64,000 nt of DNA from an uncultured Acidobacteriota bacterium (GCA_902825875.1 CADECP010000037.1:1-64000); one strand, 5' to 3'. Numbered from the stretch's first letter, positions 1 through 9,092 are shown. Numbers and translations: made by a program. Notes: generated by a model not told the origin, from the letters alone.

Positions 1-479
1 GCCCGGTTAAAACAGGACGTGAAAAATCCGTCAACTTATTATGACGCGACTCCTTAGCGTCGAATCGGGCAAGGCGTCGAAGCGCAAGCTCCGAATTTGC
101 CGCGAAAGACCATTTCTGAAACGCACTGCGGCAAGGCCTCCCACGAACAATGGAGTGGCCTTGCTCTACGCTGCCAGACCGCTGCGCCGAAATCGAAAGC
201 GTCCGTGAATTGTCTTCATCAAAATCTGGTGCGCCCCATTACAAATTAATCCGGCTCTTTTTGGGACTTTTAACCCGCCTGGAAATCTTTCCCCCCTGTC
301 AAAAAAAGAATGTCTCGATGTTGCGTGTCCTGATCCAGCTTCAGCGCGGCGCAGTTTGAAAACCGCCGCGTTGAGCCGCGAAGCGGAAGAATCCGCACCA
401 AGCTGCGTAAGATCGCCAACCTTGTTACGAACATCGCGCTTCAATCGGCTGAGGGCGTAAAGCTATGGCCAATTTCTGA
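1..479. other. Left-edge region with no recognised gene
   Basis: No open frame here has a convincing start, ribosome site or family resemblance. The two short frames at 150-359 and 166-444 overlap on opposite strands and look like chance frames. The segment may be the upstream leader of the stress-protein transcript or decayed sequence. Confidence 0.6.
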
Positions 480-495
480 CGGCACATTGATTGCT
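480..495 (+). promoter_or_regulatory. Sigma-54 (-24/-12) promoter of the Usp-regulator unit
   Basis: The sequence CGGCACATTGATTGCT matches the sigma-54 consensus TGGCACG-N4-TTGCW at all but two positions. The invariant GG (481-482) and GC (493-494) have the exact 12-base offset. Transcription would start near 505, about 50 bases before the stress-protein ATG at 556. The next gene downstream encodes a sigma-54 activator, which supports a self-controlled unit. The match is seen; its use is inferred. Confidence 0.7.
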
Positions 496-555
496 CAATA
501 GGGCGAAGTCGGATTGCGTAAGAACGAACTGCGAACAAGCCAACAAGGGGGTTTT

Positions 556-1431
556 ATGCCAGATCGAATGAAAGTTCTTGTCGCTTATGATGGGTCGGAT
601 TGTGCCAATGCCGCGCTGGATGATTTGCGACAGGCAGGTCTGCCGGACAATGTAGAGTTCAAAGTTTTATCGGTCATCGAAAACTGGCTGCCTCCGCCTT
701 CCGGGCTGGAAATCGTCGAACACATTGACCGAGATCAGGAATATCTGACGCTGGCGATGCGAGCAGCTAATTGCATTCAGGAATCCGCGCCGGGATGGCA
801 AGCCGAATCTGAAGTTGAATTTGGTTCGCCCGCTTCCGTCATTTTGGAAAAAGCCGACGAATGGAAACCTGATTTGATCGTGGTCGGCGCTCATGGACGA
901 TCATCACTCGGACGATTTTTTTTCGGCAGCGTGTCGCAAAAAGTGCTGCACGAAGCCAATTGCCCGGTTCGTGTGGCGCGGGAGCCAAAGGAAAAGCTCG
1001 AACGTCCTTTGCACTTGCTGATCGGTTTCGACGGGTCGCCGGGAGCGAAAGAAACCTTGCGTGTGGTTACTGCGCGCAACTGGCCCGCCGATTGTGAAGC
1101 TCGCATCGTATACGCTGCCTGGCCGAGCTTGGGATCAACTTCGCAGCCATTGGCCGGCAAGATCGCCGACTGGGTTGCAGATGAAGACCTGAAGATCAAA
1201 CATAAAATTGATTCCGTGGTTAATGACCTCAATGCCGCCGGGTTAAACACGACAGCCGTAATCAAAGCTGAAAATCCGAAACAATTGTTGATAAGCGAAG
1301 CCGAAAGCTGGCCAGCGGACTGCGTTTTCGTTGGAGCCAGAGGTTTAGGGCTATTCGAACGGTTGCGGCTTGGCAGCGTGTCAACCGCGGTCGCTGCGCG
1401 GGCGCATTGTTCGGTAGAGGTGGTTCGTTAA
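556..1431 (+). CDS. Universal stress protein, tandem UspA domains
   Basis: This 291-residue cytoplasmic protein has two consecutive UspA folds. Each half ends with the nucleotide-binding signature G-x2-G-x9-G(S): VVGAHGRSSLG with GSVSQ in the first half, FVGARGLGLFE with GSVST in the second. The first half has the complete ATP-type loop; in the second, LGLFERLRL replaces the small residues, so binding may be weaker. The start at 556 is chosen over an in-frame TTG at 514 because AAGGGGG lies just upstream and the UspA strand MKVLVAYDG follows. It is transcribed from the sigma-54 promoter at 480-495 and sits 67 bases before an NtrC-type regulator. Tandem Usp proteins usually act in energy-limitation and redox stress; the exact role is unknown. 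Confidence 0.92.
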   Translation: MPDRMKVLVAYDGSDCANAALDDLRQAGLPDNVEFKVLSVIENWLPPPSGLEIVEHIDRDQEYLTLAMRAANCIQESAPGWQAESEVEFGSPASVILEKADEWKPDLIVVGAHGRSSLGRFFFGSVSQKVLHEANCPVRVAREPKEKLERPLHLLIGFDGSPGAKETLRVVTARNWPADCEARIVYAAWPSLGSTSQPLAGKIADWVADEDLKIKHKIDSVVNDLNAAGLNTTAVIKAENPKQLLISEAESWPADCVFVGARGLGLFERLRLGSVSTAVAARAHCSVEVVR

Positions 1432-1498
1432 TTGAGACGTAAGTTGAATGGCAATGGGGCATAAGATTCGTACCTGTTCAGATGACCGGGAGCGAGTT

Positions 1499-2947
1499 AT
1501 GGCAACGAATAAAATTTTGGTTGTTGATGACGACTCTTCAATCAGATGGATGCTGATCGAAGCTCTCAAGGAATGGGGCTACGAACCGACTGAAGCTTCG
1601 ACCTGTCAGGCGGCGCTGTTTGTTCACGAAACGGAATCGCCAGCGGCAGTACTGTTGGACATTGATTTGCCCGACGGGTCGGGGCTGGAAGCCTTGCGGG
1701 AAATCATACGCCACCAGCCGGAAGCCATTGTGATTATGGTTTCGGCAAAAGGTTTTTTTGACACGGCTGTTGAGGCGTTGCGCGGTGGCGCATTCGATTT
1801 CATCAGCAAGCCGATCAATCTGTCTGAATTGCAGGTCACGCTGCGCAACGGGCTAGAAACGCGCAAGCTGCGAAAAAAGATCAATTCGCTTCGCCGCCAA
1901 CAAACGCACCAATTCAATTTCGATCAACTCATCGGAAATTCGCCCGCGATGAAAGAGATGATCTTGTTGGCAAGCAAAGTCGCCAAAAGCGAAGCTTCGG
2001 CAGTGCTGTTGCAGGGTGAAAGCGGAACCGGCAAGGAACTGGTTGCCCGCGCCATTCATTACGGTTCGTCACGCGCCGATGGGCCATTCGTGCCAATCAA
2101 CTGCGCGGCCATTACCGACACGTTGATCGAAAGCGAATTGTTCGGCCACGAAAAAGGTTCGTTCACCGACGCCAAAACCTTGAAGGAAGGATTGTTTGAA
2201 CAGGCCGAAGGTGGCACGCTGTTTCTGGATGAAATCGGAGAATTGGAACAGGGTTTACAAGCCAAGCTGTTGCGAGTTTTAGAAGACGGAAATTTTCGTC
2301 GTGTCGGCGGGTTGAAAGACGTGCCTTACGACGCGCGCATCATCGCTGCTTCCAACCGCGATCTGAAAGCCGAGCGCGAAGCCGGGCGATTCCGAAGCGA
2401 TTTGTTTTACCGCCTGTCGGTCATTCAAATCGAACTGCCGCCTTTGCGCGAACGAGGCAGTGACGCGCTGGTGCTGGCCGCGCATTTCATCACCCATTTC
2501 AACCAGCATCTGAAAAAGCACATCACGGGATTGTCGCCCGAAGTCGCCGAAATCTTTTGCCGTTACCCCTGGCCGGGCAATGTGCGAGAACTGCGAAACG
2601 TCATCGAACGTGTGATGATTTTGGAAGACAGCGACCTGATTACCACTGCCTGGCTGCCGCACTCTTTGGCGGATTACAAACAGAAACTGGAATGTTCTGT
2701 CTCTGGCTGCCAATCAACACAACCCAGCACTGCCGTTATCGAAGCCACAAACATCAAGCATTTGTTCCCGTTGCCTATGACCGGAGTCAGCCTGGACGCT
2801 GTCGAACAATCGTTGCTGTTACAAGCCATCGAACTGACCGAAGGCAATCAAACCAAGGCCGCCGAGTTGCTGCATATTTCCCGCGACCAGTTTCGATACC
2901 GTTTGAAGAAAATTGAACACCACGTCACAGCTAATCAAAACGAATAA
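1499..2947 (+). CDS. NtrC-family sigma-54 response regulator 1
   Basis: This 482-residue regulator has a receiver domain (residues 1-120, acidic pocket D10-D12, phospho-acceptor D54 in [11 protein letters not shown]), an AAA+ activator domain (Walker A GESGTGKE, Walker [11 protein letters not shown]) and a C-terminal Fis-type helix-turn-helix (near 445-475, [16 protein letters not shown]). The sigma-54 contact loop reads GSFTDA instead of the canonical GAFTGA. The start at 1499 follows GGGAGCGAG; the longer in-frame start at 1448 has no ribosome site. It lies downstream of the stress protein and is strongly similar to the regulator at 5061-6497, so the two are recent paralogues. Its partner kinase may be the relic found just downstream. 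Confidence 0.93.
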   Translation: MATNKILVVDDDSSIRWMLIEALKEWGYEPTEASTCQAALFVHETESPAAVLLDIDLPDGSGLEALREIIRHQPEAIVIMVSAKGFFDTAVEALRGGAFDFISKPINLSELQVTLRNGLETRKLRKKINSLRRQQTHQFNFDQLIGNSPAMKEMILLASKVAKSEASAVLLQGESGTGKELVARAIHYGSSRADGPFVPINCAAITDTLIESELFGHEKGSFTDAKTLKEGLFEQAEGGTLFLDEIGELEQGLQAKLLRVLEDGNFRRVGGLKDVPYDARIIAASNRDLKAEREAGRFRSDLFYRLSVIQIELPPLRERGSDALVLAAHFITHFNQHLKKHITGLSPEVAEIFCRYPWPGNVRELRNVIERVMILEDSDLITTAWLPHSLADYKQKLECSVSGCQSTQPSTAVIEATNIKHLFPLPMTGVSLDAVEQSLLLQAIELTEGNQTKAAELLHISRDQFRYRLKKIEHHVTANQNE

Positions 2948-2982
2948 AACCCGTCGCCGATTAAGACCTGGCGACAGGCTTT
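2946..2982 (+). terminator. Probable terminator after regulator 1
   Basis: Arms AAAACCCGTCGCC and GGCGACAGGCTTT pair with two mismatches around an 11-base loop. The hairpin begins at the stop codon of the regulator and is followed by a T-containing tract. It could also stop minus-strand transcripts because the left arm ends in AAAA. Confidence 0.5.
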
Positions 2983-2984
2983 AT

Positions 2985-3242
2985 TCACACATTCAACCCA
3001 ATCCCTTTACCACCAGACGCGCACAAGCTCCGGCTGAATTCGTCTGTATGCTTCAGTTGCAACATCTGCACGCCCATCGCAATCGGCGAAAGCACTTTGT
3101 TCAAATCGTGCGCAATGCCGCCGACCAGCGTGCCCAGACTCTCCATCCACTGCGTGCGGAAGAAACCATAGCCAGTCTGACTTGTTTCTCGACTCTGCCG
3201 AAACAAAAATTGACATTTACACCTGCCTGAACTACTTTTCAT
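2985..3242 (-). pseudogene. Histidine kinase fragment (H-box only)
   Basis: The minus-strand frame encodes RTQWMESLGTLVGGIAHDLN and then KVLSPIAMGVQML. That is the dimerisation/phospho-acceptor helix of a sensor histidine kinase, including the invariant H-D-L-N, preceded by the end of a PAS-to-kinase linker. About 50 residues are recognisable, from roughly 3170 to 3020. No ATPase domain follows before the stop at 2985, and no sensor domain is visible upstream. It has no plausible own start. It is therefore a deletion remnant of a hybrid or PAS kinase next to an NtrC-type regulator. Confidence 0.75.
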
Positions 3243-3394
3243 TTGGAACAGCGCAAAAGTCAGACGTTATAAAAAAAGGCATTAATCCAGCTTTTTCCTT
3301 TCAGTTCTTTCGTAGTTGATTCGTTCCACTAACTCGCGTCTCGGTTAAAAAGACGCTTTCAATGTCCCGGCGCTGCCGGAGTTACGGAGGACAA

Positions 3395-3754
3395 ATGACG
3401 GATAAGAATCTGACTTTTACCGACACCGAAGCTTTCTACAACCAACTTCTGGAAGCGGAATCCCGCAACGAAAATTACTGTATTGATACTGGCATTTCAG
3501 AGGCGAAGAATTTGCCGCTCAGATTGTTGCATCACGTCGGCATCAGCAAAGACGACATTGCTCACGTCCAGCATAAAGTCGTCGAAGAGAGCGCGTTGAT
3601 GCACGATTTCATCGAACCGATGATTGTCCGATTCAGCGAGATGATCGGCAAATACAAACCGGCACGCGGTTATGAATTCACTGTCGAAGCCGAAGATTAC
3701 GACACGATCAAAATACATGGTCGCCCGAAATCCGCCGTAGCAACTGCCGCATAA
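3395..3754 (+). CDS. Hypothetical protein, 119 aa
   Basis: I do not recognise the family. The frame is supported by a strong GGAGG at 3386-3390 five bases before the ATG at 3395, good codon usage and a hairpin terminator straight after the stop. The protein has no signal peptide or membrane span. It is rich in acidic residues and helical in its middle part, around the segment VQHKVVEESALMHDFIEP. The in-frame ATG at 3362 is less likely because it lacks a ribosome site. It stands alone between a kinase relic and a convergent lipoprotein gene. Confidence 0.7.
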   Translation: MTDKNLTFTDTEAFYNQLLEAESRNENYCIDTGISEAKNLPLRLLHHVGISKDDIAHVQHKVVEESALMHDFIEPMIVRFSEMIGKYKPARGYEFTVEAEDYDTIKIHGRPKSAVATAA

Positions 3755-3767
3755 GCGAGAAAATCAA

Positions 3768-3809
3768 AAAGGCAGCAAACAATGATTCAACTCACTGCTT
3801 GCTGCCTTT
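3768..3809. terminator. Bidirectional hairpin terminator
   Basis: A perfect 11-base stem, AAAGGCAGCAA (3768-3778) with TTGCTGCCTTT (3799-3809), lies between two convergent genes. It has A-rich sequence before and T-rich sequence after, as expected for a terminator working in both directions. Confidence 0.75.
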
Positions 3810-3836
3810 GCTGTTTTCGGCGGTTCGGTAGCGGGT

Positions 3837-4178
3837 TTATCTCACCTTTCTATCTGTTTCTTCCAGGCCGCTGCCGAGATTTCGCCCTGCCCAGGTGACG
3901 CCGTGAATGTATTTGCCCACCGCGCCAACACGAGCGCCTTTGCTTGGCACTCCGCGCTGAGTCATTACCCACAGCTTGCCAGTTTCATCGCTCAATTCAT
4001 AAGCGCCTTGCCCCAACGCGCCATAACTGTTGGTGACGTTTCCGATAATCAGAACTTCTTTGCCGCGATACCTCGCGGGGTCGGCATTGATTCTGCCGAT
4101 GGTGGTTTGTTCGGGACAGCCCATCAGGAACAGCGCGGCGGCCAGCAACATCAAAGACGCAAACAATCGAGTTTTCAT
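3837..4178 (-). CDS. Small lipoprotein with OB-fold-like domain
   Basis: This is a 113-residue protein with a type II signal peptide. KTR is followed by a hydrophobic stretch and the lipobox FLMGC, with C21 the lipidation site. The mature part resembles OB-fold proteins of the tRNA_anti-like/BOF kind: a strand pattern with GKEVLIIGNVTNSYG, YELSDETGKLWVMT and VGAVGKYIHG. The start at 4178 is fixed by AGGAGG seven bases upstream; a longer frame from 4232 would put the signal peptide inside. It probably sits in a membrane facing the periplasm. The ligand is unknown. Confidence 0.8.
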   Translation of the reverse strand: MKTRLFASLMLLAAALFLMGCPEQTTIGRINADPARYRGKEVLIIGNVTNSYGALGQGAYELSDETGKLWVMTQRGVPSKGARVGAVGKYIHGVTWAGRNLGSGLEETDRKVR

Positions 4179-4262
4179 AATCCTCCTTCTCACCCGGTGA
4201 CAGGTGATTTCAAAATCAGTAAGTTGTCGCAAAAGGGGATTGTTTGTTCAGGTTGGTCGCCG

Positions 4263-4286
4263 CCAAAAAACAACGTTGTTTTTTGG
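4263..4286. repeat. Perfect 24-bp palindrome in a divergent gap
   Basis: CCAAAAAACAAC is followed directly by its reverse complement with no spacer. It lies between the divergent lipoprotein and thiE genes, 85 bases before the lipoprotein start and 127 before the thiE start. It could be an operator for a dimeric repressor or a bidirectional terminator remnant. Confidence 0.6.
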
Positions 4287-4354
4287 TCTCGCATCGGCAG
4301 GGTTTGAACGGCGCGCATTATACATATTGCAGTCTGATTGGGTAGTGCAATTTT

Positions 4355-4390
4355 CCAAATTGTCCTGATTAGCCAAATTGTCCTGATTAG
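4355..4390 (+). repeat. Two tandem 18-bp copies upstream of thiE
   Basis: CCAAATTGTCCTGATTAG occurs twice in perfect tandem, ending 22 bases before the thiE start. It lies where a promoter or leader would be. No thiamine riboswitch sequence was seen here. Confidence 0.7.
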
Positions 4391-4412
4391 TTTGATCGGA
4401 CATAATCCGGCC

Positions 4413-5057
4413 ATGTTCGAAATTCCAAAACTGTATCCGATTACCGATTGCCAATTATCCAACTGCTCGCACGAAGAAATCGTGCAACTGATGCTCAGCG
4501 CCGGAGCGCAGTTGATTCAATTGCGCGACAAAGACGCCAGCGCCAAAGAATTGCTGGATGCCGCGCGTGCTTGCGTCAGACTGACGCGCGAAGCCGGAGC
4601 GACCTTAATCATCAACGACCGCGTGGATGTGGCGCTGACCTCTGGCGCGGACGGCGTTCATCTGGGACAGGAAGATTTGTCAGTCGAAGAAGCCCGCGAA
4701 ATTTTGGGCGACGACAAAATCATCGGCGTTTCAACTCACACGCTGGATCAATTCATGGCCGCGCTGGAAACGTCCGCCAATTACATTGCCGTCGGGCCTG
4801 TGTTTGCAACAACAACCAAAGAAAATCCTGATCCGGTGGTTGGCTTGGAATTGGTAACTGAAGCGAAAAAGCTGTCGGATCGTCCTTTGGTGGCGATTGG
4901 CGGGATTACGGATGAACATGCTCCGGCAGTAATTGCCGCCGGAGCCGACAGCGTGGCGGTGATTTCGGCATTGTATCCATTCGGCGACATCAACGATTTT
5001 TTCACCAAGCCGGATATTGCCGGTCGCGTTCGAGCTTTTCTGGAAGCGCTTGCCTGA
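4413..5057 (+). CDS. thiE: Thiamine-phosphate synthase
   Basis: ThiE joins the thiazole phosphate and the pyrimidine pyrophosphate to make thiamine phosphate in the cytoplasm. The 214-residue TIM barrel shows the family blocks in order: IQLRDKD, LIINDRVDVAL, GADGVHLGQEDL, the substrate loop GPVFATTTKENPDP, and the phosphate-binding VAIGGITDEHAP. The start at 4413 begins just before the first strand and matches usual family length; an earlier ATG at 4338 would add a repeat-encoded extension. No other thiamine gene is nearby. Its stop is three bases from that of the convergent regulator gene. Confidence 0.95.
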   Translation: MFEIPKLYPITDCQLSNCSHEEIVQLMLSAGAQLIQLRDKDASAKELLDAARACVRLTREAGATLIINDRVDVALTSGADGVHLGQEDLSVEEAREILGDDKIIGVSTHTLDQFMAALETSANYIAVGPVFATTTKENPDPVVGLELVTEAKKLSDRPLVAIGGITDEHAPAVIAAGADSVAVISALYPFGDINDFFTKPDIAGRVRAFLEALA

Positions 5058-5060
5058 AAT

Positions 5061-6497
5061 TCAATCCGTCGAATGAAGGTCTTCGATCTTTTTCAACCGG
5101 TATCGAAGTTGGTCGCGCGAAATCCCCAGCAACTCCGCCGCGCGAGTTTGGTTGCCGCCGCTGCGTTCCATGGCTTGGCGGACAAAGGATAGCTCGACTT
5201 CCTCAAGTTCGATCCCACCTTCCGGCAATACAAAACCGTGTTGAACCTGAACCGCCAGCGCGACTGGAACAGCAGCCGTTGTTGGGTAAACAAAATCTTC
5301 TTTAGTCTTCGCCTGTTCATCTTTGACCAGATCGCGCGGTAACCATGACGATGTGATCGAATCGGAATCTTCCAGAATCATCACCCGCTCAATAACATTG
5401 CGAAGCTCGCGCACATTTCCCGGCCACTGATAACGCCGGAAAATTTCCGTGACTTCAGGCTGCAAACCACGGATGCGCTTTCGCAACCGTTCGTTGAAAT
5501 GGGCGATGTAATAATTTGCCAGCAGCAATACGTCGTCGCCACGTTGGCTGAGTGGCGGCAGGTCAATCTGAATCACCGAAAGGCGGTAATACAAATCCAG
5601 CCGAAAGCGTCCGGCTTCGCTTTCGGATTTCAGATCACGATTTGACGCTGCAATCACACGCACATTCAGCGGCAAATCTTTCAGCCCGCCCACGCGCCGA
5701 AACTTTCCTTCTTCCAACACGCGCAACAATTTCGCCTGTAATCCCAATTCAAGCTCGCCGATTTCATCCAGAAACAACGTGCCACCTTGAGCCTGTTCGA
5801 ACAATCCTTCTTTGCGAGCTTTGGCGTCGGTGAACGCTCCTCTTTCGTGGCCGAACAATTCGCTTTCCAGCAGCGTGCCCGGAATGGCGGCGCAGTTGAT
5901 GGCGATAAACGGATGATCGGTGCGCGACGAACCGTAATGAATCGCTTTGGCAACCAGGTCTTTGCCGGTTCCGCTGGCGCCTTGCAATAACACCGACGAA
6001 GCTTCGCTGGCGGCGACTTTTTTGGCCAGGCGCAACATTTCGGACATCGCGGTGGATTGGCCGATGATCTGACTGAAGTTGAATTCCTGAGCGCGTTCGC
6101 GGCGCAACGTGACGACTTCGCGGCGCAATTTGCTGGCTTCCAGGCCATTGCGAATGGTGACTTGCAGTTCATTCAACCTGACCGGCTTGCTGATGAAATC
6201 ATAAGCGCCGCCGCGCAATGCCGCGATGGTGTCTTCCAGTTGCACATTGCCGGTAATCATAATGACCACGGCTTGCGGTTGGCGATTTTTGTATTCCCGC
6301 AACGCATCAATGCCCGAACCGTCAGGTAGATTGATGTCTTGCAACACGGCCAGCGGCTGTTCGGCATCGAATAATTCCCGACCGGCGGCGATGGTTCCGG
6401 CTTCGATTGGATCGTAACCCCATCCTTGCAACGCTTCGACCAGAGTCAGCCGAATGTTGGGTTCGTCATCAACGATCAGTATTTTTTCTTTTGGCAT
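5061..6497 (-). CDS. NtrC-family sigma-54 response regulator 2
   Basis: This 478-residue paralogue of the regulator at 1499-2947 has the same order of domains: receiver (D10, D11, E12 and phospho-acceptor D54 in [11 protein letters not shown]), AAA+ (Walker A GASGTGKD, Walker [11 protein letters not shown]) and a Fis-type helix-turn-helix near the C-terminus ([16 protein letters not shown]). The sigma-54 loop reads GAFTDA. The Walker A motif has Ala in place of the usual Glu and ends in KD instead of KE. The start follows AGAGGAACC. It stands alone, convergent with thiE, and no kinase gene is adjacent. Confidence 0.93.
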   Translation of the reverse strand: MPKEKILIVDDEPNIRLTLVEALQGWGYDPIEAGTIAAGRELFDAEQPLAVLQDINLPDGSGIDALREYKNRQPQAVVIMITGNVQLEDTIAALRGGAYDFISKPVRLNELQVTIRNGLEASKLRREVVTLRRERAQEFNFSQIIGQSTAMSEMLRLAKKVAASEASSVLLQGASGTGKDLVAKAIHYGSSRTDHPFIAINCAAIPGTLLESELFGHERGAFTDAKARKEGLFEQAQGGTLFLDEIGELELGLQAKLLRVLEEGKFRRVGGLKDLPLNVRVIAASNRDLKSESEAGRFRLDLYYRLSVIQIDLPPLSQRGDDVLLLANYYIAHFNERLRKRIRGLQPEVTEIFRRYQWPGNVRELRNVIERVMILEDSDSITSSWLPRDLVKDEQAKTKEDFVYPTTAAVPVALAVQVQHGFVLPEGGIELEEVELSFVRQAMERSGGNQTRAAELLGISRDQLRYRLKKIEDLHSTD

Positions 6498-6712
6498 GGT
6501 TCCTCTGATTGATGAGGCGAAAGGAAGGTTCCTTTTGCCTTGAATCTTTCGTCGGCGGATTCGCGCAGGATTTTACCGCACGGACGGGCAATAAGTCGCA
6601 CGTGGAGCTTCGGCAACAGGCAAGTTGCTCTTCTTGCAGCCGCAACAGTGCGCGTCGTACAATTCGCCATCGTTTAAGAGTGCTTCAAACTTCTCTAAAG
6701 ACAACTGCATTT

Positions 6713-7681
6713 ATGCGAATTACATTTTTTGCGCTTGCCGTCTTGTTGATTTGCGGCTGGCTGACAGGCTGTCGCTCGGCGTCAAACTCCGATTCGGCGA
6801 ATGACAATTCGCCAATCATTGTTGAAATCAACGGCGAAGAAGAGCGGCAAACGGCTTTCGGACGGTTTGTCAAAGCGCGTCTTTCCGACTTGTCGTCGGA
6901 TTTGCAAAACCAGGCCGACAACGACAAACGCATGAGCGGTTTGTTTGATGAATTCGTTCAGCGCCAGGTGCTGTTGCAAGAGGCCAGGAAAAAAGAAATA
7001 GAACCGACCGACGACGAAATTCGCGCGGCGCTGGAATCGCAACACAGACAAACCAAAGGCGAAGGCGCGGATCAAAATTCGACCACGCTGGAAAGCGGCG
7101 AGCGACGAATCGAAATTTTCAACGATCTGGTCATCAGCAAATATCACGAAAAAGCCGGGCTGTTTAACGACATCAAAGTCACTCCGCAAGAAGTGCAGGA
7201 GTATTACGGCAAAAACACCGATCGGTATCAAAGCCAGAATGGGTTTTATGTCCGCGAAATTCGTGTGCAGGGTGAAGCCGAAGCTCAGAAACTGTACCGC
7301 CAGGCTTTGGCCAAGCCGCAGGATTTCGCCGTGCTGGCGCGCGAACATTCCGATTCTCCGCTGGCAGCCAATGGCGGGTTGATGCTTTACGAAGAAGCGC
7401 AGCAATTGCCGCCGGTTCTGGCTCAAGCGGTGACGCCGCTCAAAGTCGGTTCGATCAGCAAAGTCGTCAAATCCAATTACGGTTTCCACATTTTCAAACT
7501 GGAGCAGCGAGCGACGCCATTGCCGTTGGAAAAAGTGAGCAAGGAAATCGAAGACCTGCTGCTGAGCGAAAAACGCCAGTCAGTTATTAACGAATACAAC
7601 AAGCGCGCTCTGACCGGAGCCAAGATCAAGGTTTTCCGCGAAAAACTGGGATTCAATTACACGGGCGGCTTCGGGTCGTAA
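6713..7681 (+). CDS. PpiC-type peptidyl-prolyl isomerase lipoprotein
   Basis: This 322-residue foldase is probably membrane-anchored. It has a lipoprotein signal (hydrophobic ALAVLLIC and lipobox WLTGC, C20), a SurA-like N-terminal helical chaperone part, and a parvulin rotamase domain (about residues 165-275) with the block ALAREHSDSPLAANGGLM and the terminal SNYGFHIFKLE. Family members help fold envelope proteins. The start at 6713 is set by the signal peptide, since the frame upstream encodes implausible protein. It shares orientation and likely function with the next gene but is separated from it by a hairpin element. Confidence 0.88.
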   Translation: MRITFFALAVLLICGWLTGCRSASNSDSANDNSPIIVEINGEEERQTAFGRFVKARLSDLSSDLQNQADNDKRMSGLFDEFVQRQVLLQEARKKEIEPTDDEIRAALESQHRQTKGEGADQNSTTLESGERRIEIFNDLVISKYHEKAGLFNDIKVTPQEVQEYYGKNTDRYQSQNGFYVREIRVQGEAEAQKLYRQALAKPQDFAVLAREHSDSPLAANGGLMLYEEAQQLPPVLAQAVTPLKVGSISKVVKSNYGFHIFKLEQRATPLPLEKVSKEIEDLLLSEKRQSVINEYNKRALTGAKIKVFREKLGFNYTGGFGS

Positions 7682-7757
7682 GCGCGCAAGCGGGATTTCA
7701 CAGTGCGTTCAAGCTTGGGTGAAATCCACAAACGAAGATCAAAAGCAGTTTTTGGGT

Positions 7758-7804
7758 TGATGGCCGGCTGGCCATCACCAGTGTTGACGGCCAGCCGGCC
7801 ATCA
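7758..7804. repeat. 16-bp perfect hairpin, REP-like
   Basis: TGATGGCCGGCTGGCC (7758-7773) pairs perfectly with GGCCAGCCGGCCATCA (7789-7804) around a 15-base loop. GGCCATCACC also occurs as a direct repeat. No T-run follows on the plus strand, so it is not an ordinary terminator for the upstream gene. It could attenuate or insulate the two foldase genes. Confidence 0.75.
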
Positions 7805-7836
7805 CCAAAAAGATGAATCGTCACAAGGAGAGTTTT

Positions 7837-8988
7837 ATGAAGTTAATTGCAAAAGCCTGTTTGCTGGGAATGATGGCAGGTCTGGCCGTGACTTCCTTCG
7901 CGCAAAGCGACGACCGTCCGGTTGATGAAGTAATCGCGCGCGTTAATTCCGGCGTAATTATGCGCTCGACGTTTGAAGCCGCGCAGAAAGAACAACTCGA
8001 ACAGATGAAAAACGCCGGGTTGAAAGGCGCGGAACTGGAAAAGAAATTCAACGAAATCAAACCGCGCATTCTGGACGAATTGATTCACACGCAATTGCTG
8101 GCTCAACGCGCCAAAGACCTTTCGATCAATGTCGAACCGCAGGTCAACCAGCAGTTTTTGCGAATGATGAAGGAAAACAACTGCGAATCGAAACAGTGCT
8201 TGGAGCAGAAAATGCGCGAAGCCGGATTCGACATCGAAGAAGTGACCAAACTGTTGACCGAAAACTTTTCCCGCGAAGCCGTGATGTACACGGAAATCCA
8301 GCAAAAGATTTATCGCAATCTGACCGAGAAAGAAAAACGCGAGGCTTACGACAAGAACAAAGAGTTTTTCACCATTCCGGGCGAAGTGACGCTCAGCCGT
8401 ATTTTCGTCGCGCTTGGCAAAGACCCGGATCAAGCCTTGTTGCGCGCCAAAGACATCGTCATGCAGGCTCGCGGCGGCGCAATTGAATTTTCCGCGCTCG
8501 GCGAACGTGTTTCCGAAGACGAGCTTTGCAAAAAGCAAAAGTGCAAACTCGGCCCGGCCATCAAATTGTCGGAACTTGCGCCGGAAGTGAAAGCTGCGGT
8601 CGAAAACGCCGCCGCCGGAACTGTCACCGATCCGGTCAAGCTGGAAAACGGCTATTACATTTTCCGCGTTGACGAACGCAAAGAACCCCAAGCGTTGCCG
8701 TTTGAAGACGAGAACGTCCAACAACGCATCGCAGGGTATCTGGTCAATCAACAATCCGAAAAACAGATCGAAGCTTATCTGGCCAAATTGCGCGACGACG
8801 CTTTCATCGAAATTTCGCCGGAGTTTCAGTTTGAAGGCAGCGCGGTGAAATCGGCTCAGATCAAACGAGTCGCTTATTCGGAAGAAAACGAAAAGACACG
8901 CAAGAAACGAGAAAAGGAAGAAAAGAAGAAAGCTGAAGAAGCGAAAAAGGCTGCTGCGGCTACGGCTAAAGACCCTGCCAAACCTTGA
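7837..8988 (+). CDS. SurA-like periplasmic peptidyl-prolyl isomerase
   Basis: This 383-residue protein has a Sec signal peptide (cut expected after TSFA) and a SurA-type N-terminal chaperone region (residues 25-175). A parvulin domain (about 185-290) includes VTLSRIFVALGKDPD and LENGYYIFRVDERKE. A strongly basic Lys/Glu/Ala-rich tail ends the protein. It should act on outer-membrane or secreted clients. AAGGAG precedes the ATG at 7837; the in-frame ATG at 7813 is less likely. The active-site region is partly degenerate (cysteines in CKKQKC), so chaperone activity is more certain than isomerase activity. Confidence 0.87.
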   Translation: MKLIAKACLLGMMAGLAVTSFAQSDDRPVDEVIARVNSGVIMRSTFEAAQKEQLEQMKNAGLKGAELEKKFNEIKPRILDELIHTQLLAQRAKDLSINVEPQVNQQFLRMMKENNCESKQCLEQKMREAGFDIEEVTKLLTENFSREAVMYTEIQQKIYRNLTEKEKREAYDKNKEFFTIPGEVTLSRIFVALGKDPDQALLRAKDIVMQARGGAIEFSALGERVSEDELCKKQKCKLGPAIKLSELAPEVKAAVENAAAGTVTDPVKLENGYYIFRVDERKEPQALPFEDENVQQRIAGYLVNQQSEKQIEAYLAKLRDDAFIEISPEFQFEGSAVKSAQIKRVAYSEENEKTRKKREKEEKKKAEEAKKAAAATAKDPAKP

Positions 8989-9008
8989 GCAATTCGGATT
9001 TATGATGT

Positions 9009-9071
9009 GGGATTCAGGATTTAGAAATTTGCCAACTGTCTAAATCCTAAATCCCAATTCCTGAATCCTGA
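9009..9071. repeat. Mirrored intergenic element, GGATTTAG-type
   Basis: The left arm GGGATTCAGGATTTAG (9009-9024) is matched by a right arm (9040-9071) that carries both CTAAATCCT and CCTGAATCC. The arms consist of variants of a 10-base unit. It lies between the SurA-like gene and the YhaM-like gene. Confidence 0.65.
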
Positions 9072-9092
9072 CAACGCACCGCCAGGTGATTT

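Noticed and set aside
3247-3305. AGGCATTAATCCAGC as a second sigma-54 promoter before the 119-residue hypothetical gene
   Set aside because: GG and GC spacing fits but the -12 half (CAGC) is poor; kept as too weak to list.
4190-4412. Thiamine riboswitch before thiE
   Set aside because: The conserved CTGAGA and related blocks are absent; only the palindrome and the tandem repeat are present.
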